DNA of 64,000 nt from Geodermatophilus ruber (lineage in GTDB: Bacteria > Actinomycetota > Actinomycetes > Mycobacteriales > Geodermatophilaceae): assembly GCF_900114385.1 (NCBI RefSeq), contig NZ_FOSW01000015.1, positions 62,001 through 126,000 on the forward strand, in the 5' to 3' direction. The notes beneath the pieces were generated by a model. The model was given only the letters and a program-made list of their open reading frames with translations. It ran no database searches and was not told the origin of the DNA. Position numbers and translations under genes: made by a program. Below, one piece after another: positions 48,416 to 60,972 of this stretch (the stretch's first letter is position 1; every line of letters starts with the position of its first letter).

Positions 48416-49239
48416 GTGAGCAGCTCCTTGAGGCGGTCCGGCAGCAGCCGGGAGAGCGGGGAGAGCACCGGCACCAGGACCGGCGCGAGCAGGTAGCCGT
48501 AGGCCAGGACGCAGCCGGTGACCACGGGGGCGAGTGCGAAGCCGACGACGATCGCCAGCGCGGCGGCGATCAGGCCGTAGGGCCGGCCGCTCTTGGGGCT
48601 GACCAGCGACCGGAACGAGCGGAACCGGATGCGGCTGACCATGAGCAGGGCCGGGACGGCGACGATCAGCAGCACCCACAGGCGGTCGCGGCCCTGCATC
48701 TGGTCGCCGAAGGCGAAGACCGAGGCCAGGACGACGCCCGCGGCCCCGGGGCTGGGCATGCCGGTGAAGTAGCGCTTGTCGGCGGTCGGGTCGATGGTGG
48801 TGTTGAAGCGGGCCAGCCGGATCGCGGCGCACGCCACCCAGAGGAAGCAGACCACCCAGCCGAGCGGGTCCCACTCGTCGCGGCCCTCGGAGAACAGCGT
48901 GAACGCCAGGAGCGCCGGGGCCAGGCCGAAGGACACCAGGTCGGCCAGCGAGTCGAACTGCAGGCCGAACGGGGTCACCGCGCCGACCAGCCGGGCGACC
49001 GCGCCGTCGGTGATGTCGAAGACCACCGACAGCCCGACCAGGACGGCGGCGAGGGTGTACTGCCCGCGGATGGACACCAGGATCGCGGCGAAGCCGCACA
49101 TCATGTTGGCCAGGGTGAAGAGGCTGGGCAGGGTGGCCAGCGCCCGTCGGCGGGTGCCCCGGACGGAACCGCGGACGAACTCGACGGTGGCGGTGCGCCG
49201 CGTCTGCGGGGGCCGTGCGCCGGACGCGGAACTGGGCAT
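48412..49239 (-). CDS. pssA: CDP-diacylglycerol-serine O-phosphatidyltransferase
   Basis: 275 residues, about seven membrane helices. The CDP-alcohol phosphotransferase signature is present (DITDGAVARLVGAVTPFGLQ followed by FDSLADLVSFG, about 75-105). It makes phosphatidylserine from CDP-DAG and serine. ATG 49239 is preferred over the longer frame. Downstream of psd with a 14-base gap; the pair completes phosphatidylethanolamine synthesis. Confidence 0.94.
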   Translation of the reverse strand: MPSSASGARPPQTRRTATVEFVRGSVRGTRRRALATLPSLFTLANMMCGFAAILVSIRGQYTLAAVLVGLSVVFDITDGAVARLVGAVTPFGLQFDSLADLVSFGLAPALLAFTLFSEGRDEWDPLGWVVCFLWVACAAIRLARFNTTIDPTADKRYFTGMPSPGAAGVVLASVFAFGDQMQGRDRLWVLLIVAVPALLMVSRIRFRSFRSLVSPKSGRPYGLIAAALAIVVGFALAPVVTGCVLAYGYLLAPVLVPVLSPLSRLLPDRLKELLT

Positions 49240-49253
49240 GGTGGCGGCCCCCC

Positions 49254-50039
49254 TCAGCCGGCCGAGGGGAAGCGGGCGATGACGGTCTCGCCGCCGCGCA
49301 CGCGCTGCCCCTTCCGGACGGTGATGGTGCACTCGCGAGGGACGAAGACGTCCATCCGCGAGCCGAACTTCATCAGGCCCATGCGCTCGCCGGTGGCCAG
49401 GTGGCGGCCCACCCCGGTGCGCGTGACGATCCGCCGGGCGAGCACCCCGACGATCTGCCGGAAGACGACGGTGCGGTCACCGTCGCGCAGCCAGATCTCG
49501 CTGCGCTCGTTCTTGTGCGCCGACTCCTTTCGGTAGGCGGCCAGGAAGCTGCCCTTGCGGTAGGAGCTCTCGACGACCTCGCCGCGGTACGGGGAGCGGT
49601 TGACGTGCACGTCGACGACGGACAGGAAGATGCTCACCTGCTGCCAGTCGCCCTTGGGCGCCACGTCCTCCTGCGGCTCCCCGGCGACCATCACCACACC
49701 GTCGGCGGGGGCGAGGATCTCGTCCGGGGCCGGCAGGCGGGTGTCGCACCGGCGATCGGGGTCGCGGAAGAACAGCGCCATGTAGGCCGAGAGGGCCACC
49801 AGCGGCCAGGCCGCGATCCGGGCCCAGCGGCGCCCGGAGAGCCGGCCCGCGGCGGTCAGTGCGGCGGCGGAGGCCAGCGGGCCGGTGATGAAGGGCCACC
49901 CGGCCGGGTCGATGCGCATCGTGGTGAGACGGTACCGGGACGCACTCGGGTCGGCCGGTGGATCACCGGTCGGCGGCTCGGGTCGGGCGGTGACCGGGCC
50001 GTTCGGGGAAGCCGGGGCGGCGGGTGTGGCGATGTTCAC
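49254..50039 (-). CDS. psd: phosphatidylserine decarboxylase proenzyme
   Basis: 261 residues of the short bacterial type. One or two membrane segments near 50-90, the catalytic loop DVHVNRSPYRGEVVESSYRK and self-cleavage site KFGSRMDVFVP, where Ser (about 227) becomes the pyruvoyl group. It converts phosphatidylserine to phosphatidylethanolamine. GTG 50039; the first 40 residues are Pro-rich and possibly not native, with ATG (MRIDPAGWP) at 49919 as alternative. Confidence 0.94.
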   Translation of the reverse strand: MNIATPAAPASPNGPVTARPEPPTGDPPADPSASRYRLTTMRIDPAGWPFITGPLASAAALTAAGRLSGRRWARIAAWPLVALSAYMALFFRDPDRRCDTRLPAPDEILAPADGVVMVAGEPQEDVAPKGDWQQVSIFLSVVDVHVNRSPYRGEVVESSYRKGSFLAAYRKESAHKNERSEIWLRDGDRTVVFRQIVGVLARRIVTRTGVGRHLATGERMGLMKFGSRMDVFVPRECTITVRKGQRVRGGETVIARFPSAG

Positions 50040-50096
50040 CGTGCCGGCGCACGGCGGAGCGGTCGCTCACCCGGACCAGCGGTGCGGGGACGCGAA

Positions 50097-50125
50097 CGGC
50101 CGGCGAGCGGGGAGCTCGCCGGCCG
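50097..50125 (-). terminator. terminator after sodN
   Basis: Perfect 12-bp stem CGGCCGGCGAGC / GCTCGCCGGCCG with GGGGA loop, 20 bases beyond the sodN stop on the minus strand. Confidence 0.78.
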
Positions 50126-50145
50126 CTGCGGTGCTGCGGGAGACC

Positions 50146-50547
50146 TCAGGAAGCGGCCTTCGTCTCCCAGAAGATCTTGTCGATCTCGGCGATGTAGTCG
50201 AGCAGCTTCTGCCCCTCGGCGGGGTCCATGCTGCCCTTGCCGCCGGCCGCGCCGGCCTGCTTCGTCGCCTTGTTGAACAGCTCGTGCAGCTGCGGGTACT
50301 TCTCGAAGTGCGGGGGCTTGAAGTAGTCGGTCCACAGCACCCAGAGGTGGTGCTTGACCAGGTCGGCCCGCTGCTCCTTGATGAGCACGGCGCGCTGGCG
50401 GAAGACGGGGTCGTCGTTGCCCTGGTACTTCTCCTGGATGGCCTTGACGGACTCCGCCTCGATGCGGGCCTGGGCCGGGTCGTACACGCCGCAGGGGAGG
50501 TCGCAGTGCGCGCTGGCCTCCACGGTGGACAACATGCGGAATCGCAT
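50146..50547 (-). CDS. sodN: nickel superoxide dismutase
   Basis: 133 residues. A short pro-sequence (MRFRMLSTVEASA) is followed by the nickel hook HCDLPCGVYDP, where His14, Cys15 and Cys19 bind nickel after cleavage before His14. The rest is the four-helix bundle (LVKHHLWVLWTDYFKPPHFE; YPQLHELFNKATKQ). It disproportionates superoxide. ATG 50547 with AGGCACG upstream. It is divergent from its maturation protease, with 51 bases between them. Confidence 0.97.
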   Translation of the reverse strand: MRFRMLSTVEASAHCDLPCGVYDPAQARIEAESVKAIQEKYQGNDDPVFRQRAVLIKEQRADLVKHHLWVLWTDYFKPPHFEKYPQLHELFNKATKQAGAAGGKGSMDPAEGQKLLDYIAEIDKIFWETKAAS

Positions 50548-50598
50548 GGACGTGCCTCCGGATCTCGTCGGTTTCGGTCGTCTGCGACCCTACTCGCG

Positions 50599-50997
50599 GT
50601 GATCGCTGGAGACACGTCCGAGGAGGGGCCCCCGGAGGGGGTTCCGGCCCTGCTCACGCCCTGGGTGATGGCCCGGGTGACCGGCCCGTCGATGTCTCCC
50701 ACGGTCCGCCACGGCGACCGGCTGCTGGTGCGCCGGCTGGATCCGGACGGCCGGATCGGCGCGGGGGACGTCGTCCTCGCCCGGTTCCCCGGCCGGCCGG
50801 AGCTGCTGGTGGTCAAGCGGGTGCGCCGCGCGGTCCCCGGGGGGCACTGGGTCGAGGGGGACAATCCCCTGGTCACCGACGACAGCCGGGCGTTCGGCGC
50901 GGCCGTCGTCGTCGGCCGGGTGGTGGGTCGGCTGTGGCCCCGGCCGGGCCGGCTGGCGCCGGCGCCCGACCCCGGGGCCTCAGCCGCGGGTCCGTAG
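50599..50997 (+). CDS. sodX: nickel-type superoxide dismutase maturation protease
   Basis: 132 residues of the S24/S26 signal-peptidase-like family. The nucleophile is Ser in VTGPSMSPTVRHGDRLLVRR and the base Lys in ELLVVKRVRRA; no membrane anchor, unlike secretory signal peptidases. It would remove the SodN pro-sequence. GTG 50599. The Pro/Ala-rich tail overlaps the end of convergent rfbC by 18 bases. Confidence 0.93.
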   Translation: MIAGDTSEEGPPEGVPALLTPWVMARVTGPSMSPTVRHGDRLLVRRLDPDGRIGAGDVVLARFPGRPELLVVKRVRRAVPGGHWVEGDNPLVTDDSRAFGAAVVVGRVVGRLWPRPGRLAPAPDPGASAAGP

Positions 50998-51594
50998 CTC
51001 CGCGTAACGGGCGGCGCACTGCTCCATCGTGGGCAGCAGGCCCTGCTCCCGGGCCTCGGCGAGGGTGGGGGCGGCGGAGTCCTTGGCGGAGAGCTCGAAG
51101 TCGACATCGCTGGGCCACGGCAGGTCCAGGGCCGGGTCCAGGGGGTGGATGCCGAACTCGCGGCCGGGGGAGTAGCCGGTGGAGACCAGGTAGGTGACCG
51201 AGCTGGCGTCGGCCAGCGAGACGAACGCGTGCCCCAGCCCCTCGGCGAGGTAGACCGCGCGGGGCTGCTCGCTGTCGAGGACGACCGCGTCGTGGACGCC
51301 GAAGGAGGGGCTGCCGACACGGACGTCGACGATGACGTCGAGGACCTTCCCGGCGGGGCAGTACACGTACTTGGCCTGGCCGGGCGGCACCAGCGCGAAG
51401 TGGACCCCGCGCAGCACGCCGCGGGCGGAGACGCTGTGGTTGGCCTGGGCCAGCGTCAGGCCGAAACCGGTCACCTCGGCCAGGACGTCGGCGCGGTACC
51501 ACTCGGTGAAGCGGCCGCGGGCGTCGCCGTGCGGAACGAGGTCGAGGACGTAGGCGTCGGGCACGGCCAGCTCGCGGATCTCCACGGCGAGCAC
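50980..51594 (-). CDS. rfbC: dTDP-4-dehydrorhamnose 3,5-epimerase
   Basis: 204 residues of RmlC cupin: LVPHGDARGRFTEWYRADVL, catalytic His in GVLRGVHFALVPPGQAKYVY, VIVDVRVGSPSFGVHDAVVL and Tyr in RAVYLAEGLGHAFVSLADAS. Forms the L-rhamnose precursor; no other rml gene is near. GTG 51594 (or GTG 51585). It is divergent from the malic enzyme gene. Confidence 0.93.
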   Translation of the reverse strand: MLAVEIRELAVPDAYVLDLVPHGDARGRFTEWYRADVLAEVTGFGLTLAQANHSVSARGVLRGVHFALVPPGQAKYVYCPAGKVLDVIVDVRVGSPSFGVHDAVVLDSEQPRAVYLAEGLGHAFVSLADASSVTYLVSTGYSPGREFGIHPLDPALDLPWPSDVDFELSAKDSAAPTLAEAREQGLLPTMEQCAARYAELRTRG

Positions 51595-51637
51595 GGTAGC
51601 GAGCGCCCCGGTGGGGGCCGATTACCCTGTCCTGTCC

Positions 51638-52840
51638 ATGGGCGACAACCACTCCTCCGTCGAGCCCGCACAGGGCAGCCCCGACCGCTTCGCCGACGAC
51701 CCGGCGTTCGCGGTGCACGAAGGCGGGAAGCTGGTCGTACGTCCCACCCGCCCGATCGACTCCGTCGCCGACCTGGCGCTGACCTACACCCCGGGTGTGG
51801 CGCGCGTCTCCAGCGCGATCGCCGGCGAGCCCGACCTCGCCCGCCGCTTCACCTGGGCGCCGCGGGTGGTCGCCGTGGTCTCCGACGGCACCGCCGTCCT
51901 CGGGCTCGGCGACATCGGCCCGGCGGCGGCGCTGCCGGTCATGGAGGGCAAGGCCTGCCTGTTCAGCGAGTTCGCCGGGCTGTCCTCGGTGCCGGTGGTG
52001 CTGTCGACCACTGACGTCGACGAGATCGTGGACACGGTGATCGCGATCGCGCCGTCCTTCGGCGGGATCAACCTCGAGGACATCAGCGCCCCCCGCTGCT
52101 TCGAGATCGAGGAGCGGCTGCGCGAGCGGCTGGCCATCCCGGTCATGCACGACGACCAGCACGGGACGGCGATCGTCGTCCTGGCCGCGCTGCGCAACGC
52201 GGCCCGCGTGGTGGGCCGGGAGCTCGGCGACCTGCGGGTGGTCGTCTCGGGCGCCGGTGCGGCGGGGATCGCGTGCACCAAGATCCTGCTCGAGGCCGGC
52301 ATCGGTGACATCGCCGTGGCCGACTCGCAGGGGATCCTGCACACCGGCCGCGAGGACCTCACGCCGATCAAGCGCTGGGTCGCCGAGAACACCAACCGGG
52401 TCGGCTACGCGGGCACGATGATCGGGGCGCTCGAGGGCGCCGACGTCTACCTCGGGCTCTCGGGCGGCTCGGTGCCGGAGTCGGCGATCGCCTCCATGGC
52501 CAAGGACTGCATCGTCTTCTCGCTGGCCAACCCGATCCCCGAGGTCGACCCGGAGATGGCGGCGAAGTACGCAGCGGTCGTGGCGACCGGGCGCAGCGGC
52601 GAGCCCAACCAGATCAACAACGTGCTGGCCTTCCCCGGCGTCTTCCGCGGGGCGATCGATGCCGGGGCCACCAGCATCACCGAGGAGATGAAGCTGGCCG
52701 CGGCCACCGCGATCGCCGACGTGGTGGGCGAGGACGTGAGGCCCGACTACGTCGTCCCGAGCCCGCTGGACCGCCGGGTCGCCGTCGCGGTGGCCGAGGC
52801 GGTCGCCGCCTGCGCGCGGGAGCAGGGCGTCGCGCACTGA
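51638..52840 (+). CDS. malic enzyme, NAD(P)-dependent oxaloacetate-decarboxylating
   Basis: 400 residues of the short bacterial type: [20 protein letters not shown] (catalytic Tyr), metal site near [20 protein letters not shown], and the dinucleotide fold [20 protein letters not shown], ending [20 protein letters not shown] and [20 protein letters not shown]. It converts malate to pyruvate and CO2. No fused phosphotransacetylase domain. ATG 51638. A 17-bp-stem terminator follows. Confidence 0.94.
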   Translation: MGDNHSSVEPAQGSPDRFADDPAFAVHEGGKLVVRPTRPIDSVADLALTYTPGVARVSSAIAGEPDLARRFTWAPRVVAVVSDGTAVLGLGDIGPAAALPVMEGKACLFSEFAGLSSVPVVLSTTDVDEIVDTVIAIAPSFGGINLEDISAPRCFEIEERLRERLAIPVMHDDQHGTAIVVLAALRNAARVVGRELGDLRVVVSGAGAAGIACTKILLEAGIGDIAVADSQGILHTGREDLTPIKRWVAENTNRVGYAGTMIGALEGADVYLGLSGGSVPESAIASMAKDCIVFSLANPIPEVDPEMAAKYAAVVATGRSGEPNQINNVLAFPGVFRGAIDAGATSITEEMKLAAATAIADVVGEDVRPDYVVPSPLDRRVAVAVAEAVAACAREQGVAH

Positions 52841-52843
52841 TCC

Positions 52844-52882
52844 GGGGTCGCTCGGTGACGGTCTCCGTCACCGAGCGACCCC
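52844..52882. terminator. bidirectional terminator after malic enzyme
   Basis: Perfect 17-bp stem GGGGTCGCTCGGTGACG / CGTCACCGAGCGACCCC with GTCTC loop, between convergent malic enzyme and hydroxyacid dehydrogenase genes. Confidence 0.9.
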
Positions 52883-52884
52883 GC

Positions 52885-53841
52885 TCACACGGGGGTGAGC
52901 GGCGGGCGCCCGGCGAGCACCTCCGCGACGTTGCGCACGGCGAGCCCGCACATGGCCTCCCGGGTCCGGTCGGCGGCGCTGCCCAGGTGCGGGGTGAGCA
53001 CCACCTGCCCCAGCGCCGCCAGCCGCGGGTCCACGTGCGGCTCGTCCTCGAACACGTCCAGCGCGGCACCGCCCAGCCGGTCCTCCTGCAGGGCGCGGAC
53101 CAGCGCGTCGGTGTCCACCACGCCGCCGCGGGCGGTGTTCACCAGCAGCGCGGTGGGCTTCATCCGGGCCAGCGCGGCGTCGTCGACCAGGTGGTGGGTC
53201 TCCGGTGTCAGCGGGCAGTGCAGCGTCACGACGTCGCTCTCGGCCAGCAGCTCGGGCAGCTCCCGGAACTCCACCGCGGCCCGCTCCTCCGCCGACAGCG
53301 GTGAGCGGGTGGGGGTGGCCAGCACGGTCATGTCGAACGCGCGGGCCCGGCGGGCCACGGCCCGGCCGATCCGGCCGTAGCCGACGACGCCGAGGGTGGC
53401 CGCGGAGAGGTCCAGGCCGACCATCATCCGCGGGCCCCACACCCACGGTGTGCCGGTGCGCAGGAACCGGTCACCCTCGGCGATCCGGCGGGCGGCGGCC
53501 AGCACCAGGCCCATCGCGAGGTCGGCGGTCGCGCCGTCCAGGACCCCGGGGGTGTTGGTGACGACGACGCCCCGCTCGGCGGCCGCGGCCACGTCGACGT
53601 TGTCGAACCCGACGGCGACGTTCGCGATGATGCGCAGCGAGGGCCCGGCGGCGTCGAGCACGGCGGCGTCCACCCGCTCGGTGAGCGTGCTGATCAGCGC
53701 CACCGCGCCCGCGGTGTCGCGGAGCAGGTCCTCGCGCGACGGCGGCCCCTCCGGGCCGATCACGACCGGCCGGCCCAGCCCGCCGAGCGCCGCCATGGCG
53801 CCGTCGGTCAGCAGCCGGGCGACGTGGACGTGTCCGGTCAT
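52885..53841 (-). CDS. D-isomer-specific 2-hydroxyacid dehydrogenase (glyoxylate/hydroxypyruvate type)
   Basis: 318 residues. N-terminal substrate domain with IIANVAVGFDNVDVAAAAER, Rossmann loop LGVVGYGRIGRAVARRARAF near 150, catalytic Arg in VNTARGGVVDTDALV, Glu in DVFEDEPHVDPRL and His in LTPHLGSAADRTREAM. It reduces glyoxylate or hydroxypyruvate, or a related 2-oxo acid. ATG 53841. Confidence 0.9.
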   Translation of the reverse strand: MTGHVHVARLLTDGAMAALGGLGRPVVIGPEGPPSREDLLRDTAGAVALISTLTERVDAAVLDAAGPSLRIIANVAVGFDNVDVAAAAERGVVVTNTPGVLDGATADLAMGLVLAAARRIAEGDRFLRTGTPWVWGPRMMVGLDLSAATLGVVGYGRIGRAVARRARAFDMTVLATPTRSPLSAEERAAVEFRELPELLAESDVVTLHCPLTPETHHLVDDAALARMKPTALLVNTARGGVVDTDALVRALQEDRLGGAALDVFEDEPHVDPRLAALGQVVLTPHLGSAADRTREAMCGLAVRNVAEVLAGRPPLTPV

Positions 53842-53857
53842 GTCCGGACCGTAGCGG

Positions 53858-54571
53858 TCAACCGAGGCCGCGCAGGTCCTGCAGCAGCGGGTCGAGTGCC
53901 TGCCGGACGCCGGTGTGGGCGTAGACGAACCACAGCGTGGCCACGACGAAGGCGGGCGCGAGCACGGCCTTCTCCAGCGTGGCGCCGGTGCGCAGCGGGG
54001 TCAGCGTGAGCCGGCAGCGGCGGACCAGCCAGACCAGGGGGACCGGCACGCCCTGCCGGGTGATCGCGTCACCGGCGATGTGGGTGAGCACCCCCACGGC
54101 GACGGCCCAGGGCAGCCAACCCGGTGGCGGCATGTGGTCGAGCAGGAGCCAGGCCCCGCCCCAGGAGAGCAGCAGGTTGCCGACGACGGTGTTCTCCGCC
54201 CGGCCGGGGATGACGAAGTGCAGCGCCCGCAGCGCCAGCCCGATCGCCAGGGCCATCAGCAGCAGGCTGGACCAGAAGGCGTTGGCGGCCGCCAGGGCCA
54301 GCGCGCCGAACGCCACCGGCGCGAGGACCGCGTCGTGGGTGCCCCAGCGGTGGCCCTGCGCCAGCCGGCCGATCGCGCCGGAGGGCACGTCGGTGACCGG
54401 CCCCCACATGTCCGAGACGGTCGAGCCGTTGGCGTCCAGGTCCGGGAGCATCGCGAAGCCGCCGACCGCGGCGATCCAGGCGGCCTGGGCGACGGTGCCC
54501 TCCACCGGGGCCCACGGCAGCGTCGCCGCGCCGACGGCCAGCCCGGAGAGGGCGTGCGAGTGACCGAGCAC
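53858..54571 (-). CDS. YdjM/DUF457-type metal-dependent membrane hydrolase
   Basis: 237 residues with about six membrane helices. Metal-site motifs: GHSHALSGLA at the N-terminus, MLPDLDANGSTVSDMW and HRWGTHDAVLAPV, and VLTHIAGDAITRQGVPV, the LexA-regulated YdjM-like pattern. Catalysis is unproven. GTG 54571. Between the hydroxyacid dehydrogenase and a DUF2269-like gene, all on the minus strand. Confidence 0.85.
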   Translation of the reverse strand: MLGHSHALSGLAVGAATLPWAPVEGTVAQAAWIAAVGGFAMLPDLDANGSTVSDMWGPVTDVPSGAIGRLAQGHRWGTHDAVLAPVAFGALALAAANAFWSSLLLMALAIGLALRALHFVIPGRAENTVVGNLLLSWGGAWLLLDHMPPPGWLPWAVAVGVLTHIAGDAITRQGVPVPLVWLVRRCRLTLTPLRTGATLEKAVLAPAFVVATLWFVYAHTGVRQALDPLLQDLRGLG

Positions 54572-54629
54572 GTTCAGAGGGTGCCGCGGCCCCGTGCCCG
54601 CGCGGGGGATCCGCCGTCCGGCGTGTCGG

Positions 54630-55055
54630 TCAGGGCTTCCAGACCATGAGCACCGTGACCGCCAGCAGCAGGAGCGAGACGATCCCGGAGCCGGCCGCGA
54701 TCCGCCCGTAGAGGGCCTTGGCGGAGGACGGGTCGCGCTGCAGGGCGGCGACGGCGCGGGTCAGCGACGGGATCACGAGGACCAGGCTGAGCACCAGCGC
54801 GACCAGGTACAGCACGATCGAGATCCACAGCCACGTCCGGGACAGCGGGATGCCCTCGATGCCGGAGATCCCGAACCCGAGGACGGCGACGGCCAGTGAC
54901 GCCCAGGTGACGACCTTCGTGGAGCGGGTGAGCAGCTCGACCGCCGGGGCGCTGCCCGCCCGCACCGCGCGCAGCGCAGTCTGTGGCAGCAGCGCCATCG
55001 GCCCGACGAGGAAGACGGCGGTCACGACGTGCAGGACGGTGAGGACGGTGCCCAT
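54630..55055 (-). CDS. DUF2269-like four-helix membrane protein
   Basis: 141 residues with four helices: VLTVLHVVTAVFLVGPMALL, STKVVTWASLAVAVLGFGIS, WLWISIVLYLVALVLSLVLV and SGIVSLLLLAVTVLMVWKP. The conserved opening HVVTAVFLVGPMA resembles DUF2269/YshB-type proteins. Function unknown. ATG 55055. Confidence 0.78.
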   Translation of the reverse strand: MGTVLTVLHVVTAVFLVGPMALLPQTALRAVRAGSAPAVELLTRSTKVVTWASLAVAVLGFGISGIEGIPLSRTWLWISIVLYLVALVLSLVLVIPSLTRAVAALQRDPSSAKALYGRIAAGSGIVSLLLLAVTVLMVWKP

Positions 55056-55161
55056 GCCCCGAGGCTAGGACCCGGCCCCAGCTGCACCGACACCGCCCGA
55101 GTCAGCCGCGGTGCTCAGCCGTCCAGCAGGTGGAGCAGGGCTCCCGGACGTCGAGGCGAAC

Positions 55162-55202
55162 CCCGGCCCGCGCCGGCGACAGCTGCGCCGGTGCGGGCCG
55201 GG
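55162..55202 (-). terminator. hairpin after the DUF6104 gene
   Basis: CCCGGCCCGCGCCGGCG (from 55162) pairs with GCGCCGGTGCGGGCCGGG ending 55202, one mismatch, loop about 6 bases, directly past the DUF6104 gene stop. Confidence 0.55.
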
Positions 55203-55207
55203 AGCGC

Positions 55208-55396
55208 TCACTCCTCGTCGAGGTCGTCGTCCGTGCCGCCGCGGGCCAGCCAGGTGGCCAGCCGCTCGACGGGCACCTCGAAGTCGGGGTGCTGGTCGAC
55301 GAACGCCTGCATCTGGTCGGCCAGCCAGGCGAGGGTCACCTGCTCCTCGCCCCGCCGGTCGGCCAGCTCCTCCAGACCCCGATCGGTGAAGTACAC
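55208..55396 (-). CDS. DUF6104 small protein
   Basis: 62 residues: YFTDRGLEELADRRGEEQVT, AWLADQMQAFVDQHPDFEVP, VERLATWLARGGTDDDLDEE. Short acidic helical protein conserved next to 2-oxoglutarate dehydrogenase E1 genes in Actinobacteria; function unknown. GTG 55396, 9 bases after the kgd stop, so co-transcription is likely. Confidence 0.85.
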   Translation of the reverse strand: MYFTDRGLEELADRRGEEQVTLAWLADQMQAFVDQHPDFEVPVERLATWLARGGTDDDLDEE

Positions 55397-55405
55397 GTCC
55401 GGACC

Positions 55406-59236
<3,831 letters not shown>

Positions 59237-59365
59237 GGGGGCGGGTGCCTTCTTCGTCGTCGGTGGACGTGTCTGGACAGGGGGTGGAGTCTACGCCCGT
59301 CCGAGGGGCCGGACCCGCCGCACAGCGGTCGGTCCCCCCGGTGGGGTGAGCGAGGGCGGGAACGC

Positions 59366-60175
59366 TCAGTCGGTCGCGCCGCGGGCGACGAGCAGCTCCG
59401 CCAGCGCGTCGTGCGCGGCGGCCTGACCTGCGTCTTCGCGGCGGTTCCGGGCGGCCGCGACCCGGCTGATGTCCAGGGCGCTCGCCCCGTCGGCGGTGGT
59501 GGCGTTCACGTCGGCGCCGGCGTCCAGCAAGGCGCGTACGACCTCGGGCGCGTCGCCGCCCCCACCGGCGGACACCGCGGCGTGGAGCGGGGACCGCCCG
59601 GTGTCCGGTTCGCGCTGGTTGACGTCGGCCCCGGCGGCCAGCAGCAGGCGGAGGAGCTCCAGCTGCCCGTGGGCGGCAGCGGCGTGCAACGCCCCGCCGT
59701 CGGCGTCGGCGCCGCGGTCGAGCAGCGTCCGGGCGGCGCTGGACGCGCCGCCGGCGGCGGCCCAGGTGAGCAGGTCGACGCCGGTGACCGGGTCGGCCAG
59801 CGGCGCGCCGCGGTCGAGCTCCGCGGTCAGCTGCTCGACGTCGTCGAGGTAGGCGGCGCTGGGCGCGTCCACCTGAGCGCCGAGCTCCAGGAGGACGACG
59901 ACCAGGTGCGGGGCGAACTGCAGCGCGATGTGCAAGGGCGTGCGGTCGTGCTCGGTGCGGGCGCCGAGGTCGGCACCGGCCTTCACCAGCAGCTGCACGA
60001 TCTCCGTCTGCCCCTCCGCCACGGCCAGGTGCAGCGGGGTCCAGCCGTCCTGGCCGGCGTGCTCCACCGTGGTGGACAGCAGCCGAGGTGAGTCGTCGAT
60101 CGCGGTGCGCACCGCGTCGCCGTCCCCCTCGGAGATCAGCCGCCCCAGCCGCGGCGCGGTCATGCGGGTGGTCAT
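59366..60175 (-). CDS. ankyrin repeat protein
   Basis: 269 residues with about six ankyrin units: DGWTPLHLAVAEGQTEIVQL, DRTPLHIALQFAPHLVVVLL, GALHAAAAHGQLELLRLLLA, GRSPLHAAVSAGGGGDAPEV and others, connected by a degenerate unit. It probably mediates protein contacts. ATG 60175 is chosen; ATG 60163 is possible. It stands 41 bases downstream of an ABC permease on the same strand. Confidence 0.87.
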   Translation of the reverse strand: MTTRMTAPRLGRLISEGDGDAVRTAIDDSPRLLSTTVEHAGQDGWTPLHLAVAEGQTEIVQLLVKAGADLGARTEHDRTPLHIALQFAPHLVVVLLELGAQVDAPSAAYLDDVEQLTAELDRGAPLADPVTGVDLLTWAAAGGASSAARTLLDRGADADGGALHAAAAHGQLELLRLLLAAGADVNQREPDTGRSPLHAAVSAGGGGDAPEVVRALLDAGADVNATTADGASALDISRVAAARNRREDAGQAAAHDALAELLVARGATD

Positions 60176-60216
60176 GGAGGATCCCCGTTCCTGGATCGGA
60201 AGGGCCGAGCGCGAGG

Positions 60217-60972
60217 TCAGACGACGTCGCGCCGGACGGCGAGCAGTGTGCCCAGCAGGGCGGCCACCAGACCGTAACCGAGCAGCACCAGGCCACCCTG
60301 CCAGGCCTCCAGGAGGTCCGGGCCCTGCAGGGTGGCGGTCATCGCCTCCAGCGCGCCCCCGGGCATCCACTTGTAGGCCGGCGCCGTCGCCGGGATCGAC
60401 CGGATGACCGGCTCGACGACGAAGAGGTAGACCAGCGCCCCGACGATCGCGCCGACCTGGTTGCGCAGCAGCGCACCCACCCCCACCCCGATGATCGCGT
60501 AGACGACCAGGGCGAGGCCGGCGCTCAGCAGCACGCGCAGGTTGTCACCGGTCAGCGAGGGTGCCGCCCCCCGGGCGCCGGCGTGGACGGCGACGACGAG
60601 GTAGTTCACCGCGAGGACGACGAGGGCGAAGGGGACTGCGGCCAGGGCGTAGCCGACCAGCTTGGCGATCACCACGCGACCGCGGCGGGGCGTGGTCAGG
60701 AACGTCGGGGTGGCGGTGCGGTGCCGGTACTCCTGGGTCATCCCGATGAGGCCGAGGATGAGGAACAGCACGACGACGTTCGCGCTGGTCGCGAAGGCCA
60801 GCTCCTCGTAGTGGGGCGTGCCGACCTCCGGGATGCCGCTCTGGGGATCGCCGGCGAACGAGGTCAGCAGCACGGTGAACCCGGCGACCATCACCACTGC
60901 ACCGAGCAGCAGCCCGATCCACACGCGGGTCGTGAACAGCTTGGTCCACTCGGCGCGGACGAGGGCGGTCAT
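60217..60972 (-). CDS. ABC-2 type transporter permease
   Basis: 251 residues, about six membrane helices. The N-terminus LVRAEWTKLFTTRVWIGLLL and QEYRHRTATPTFLTTPRRGR loop are typical of ABC-2 permeases in Actinobacteria. Pairs with the ATPase gene upstream (ATGA overlap at 60969-60972). Exported substrate unknown. Confidence 0.9.
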   Translation of the reverse strand: MTALVRAEWTKLFTTRVWIGLLLGAVVMVAGFTVLLTSFAGDPQSGIPEVGTPHYEELAFATSANVVVLFLILGLIGMTQEYRHRTATPTFLTTPRRGRVVIAKLVGYALAAVPFALVVLAVNYLVVAVHAGARGAAPSLTGDNLRVLLSAGLALVVYAIIGVGVGALLRNQVGAIVGALVYLFVVEPVIRSIPATAPAYKWMPGGALEAMTATLQGPDLLEAWQGGLVLLGYGLVAALLGTLLAVRRDVV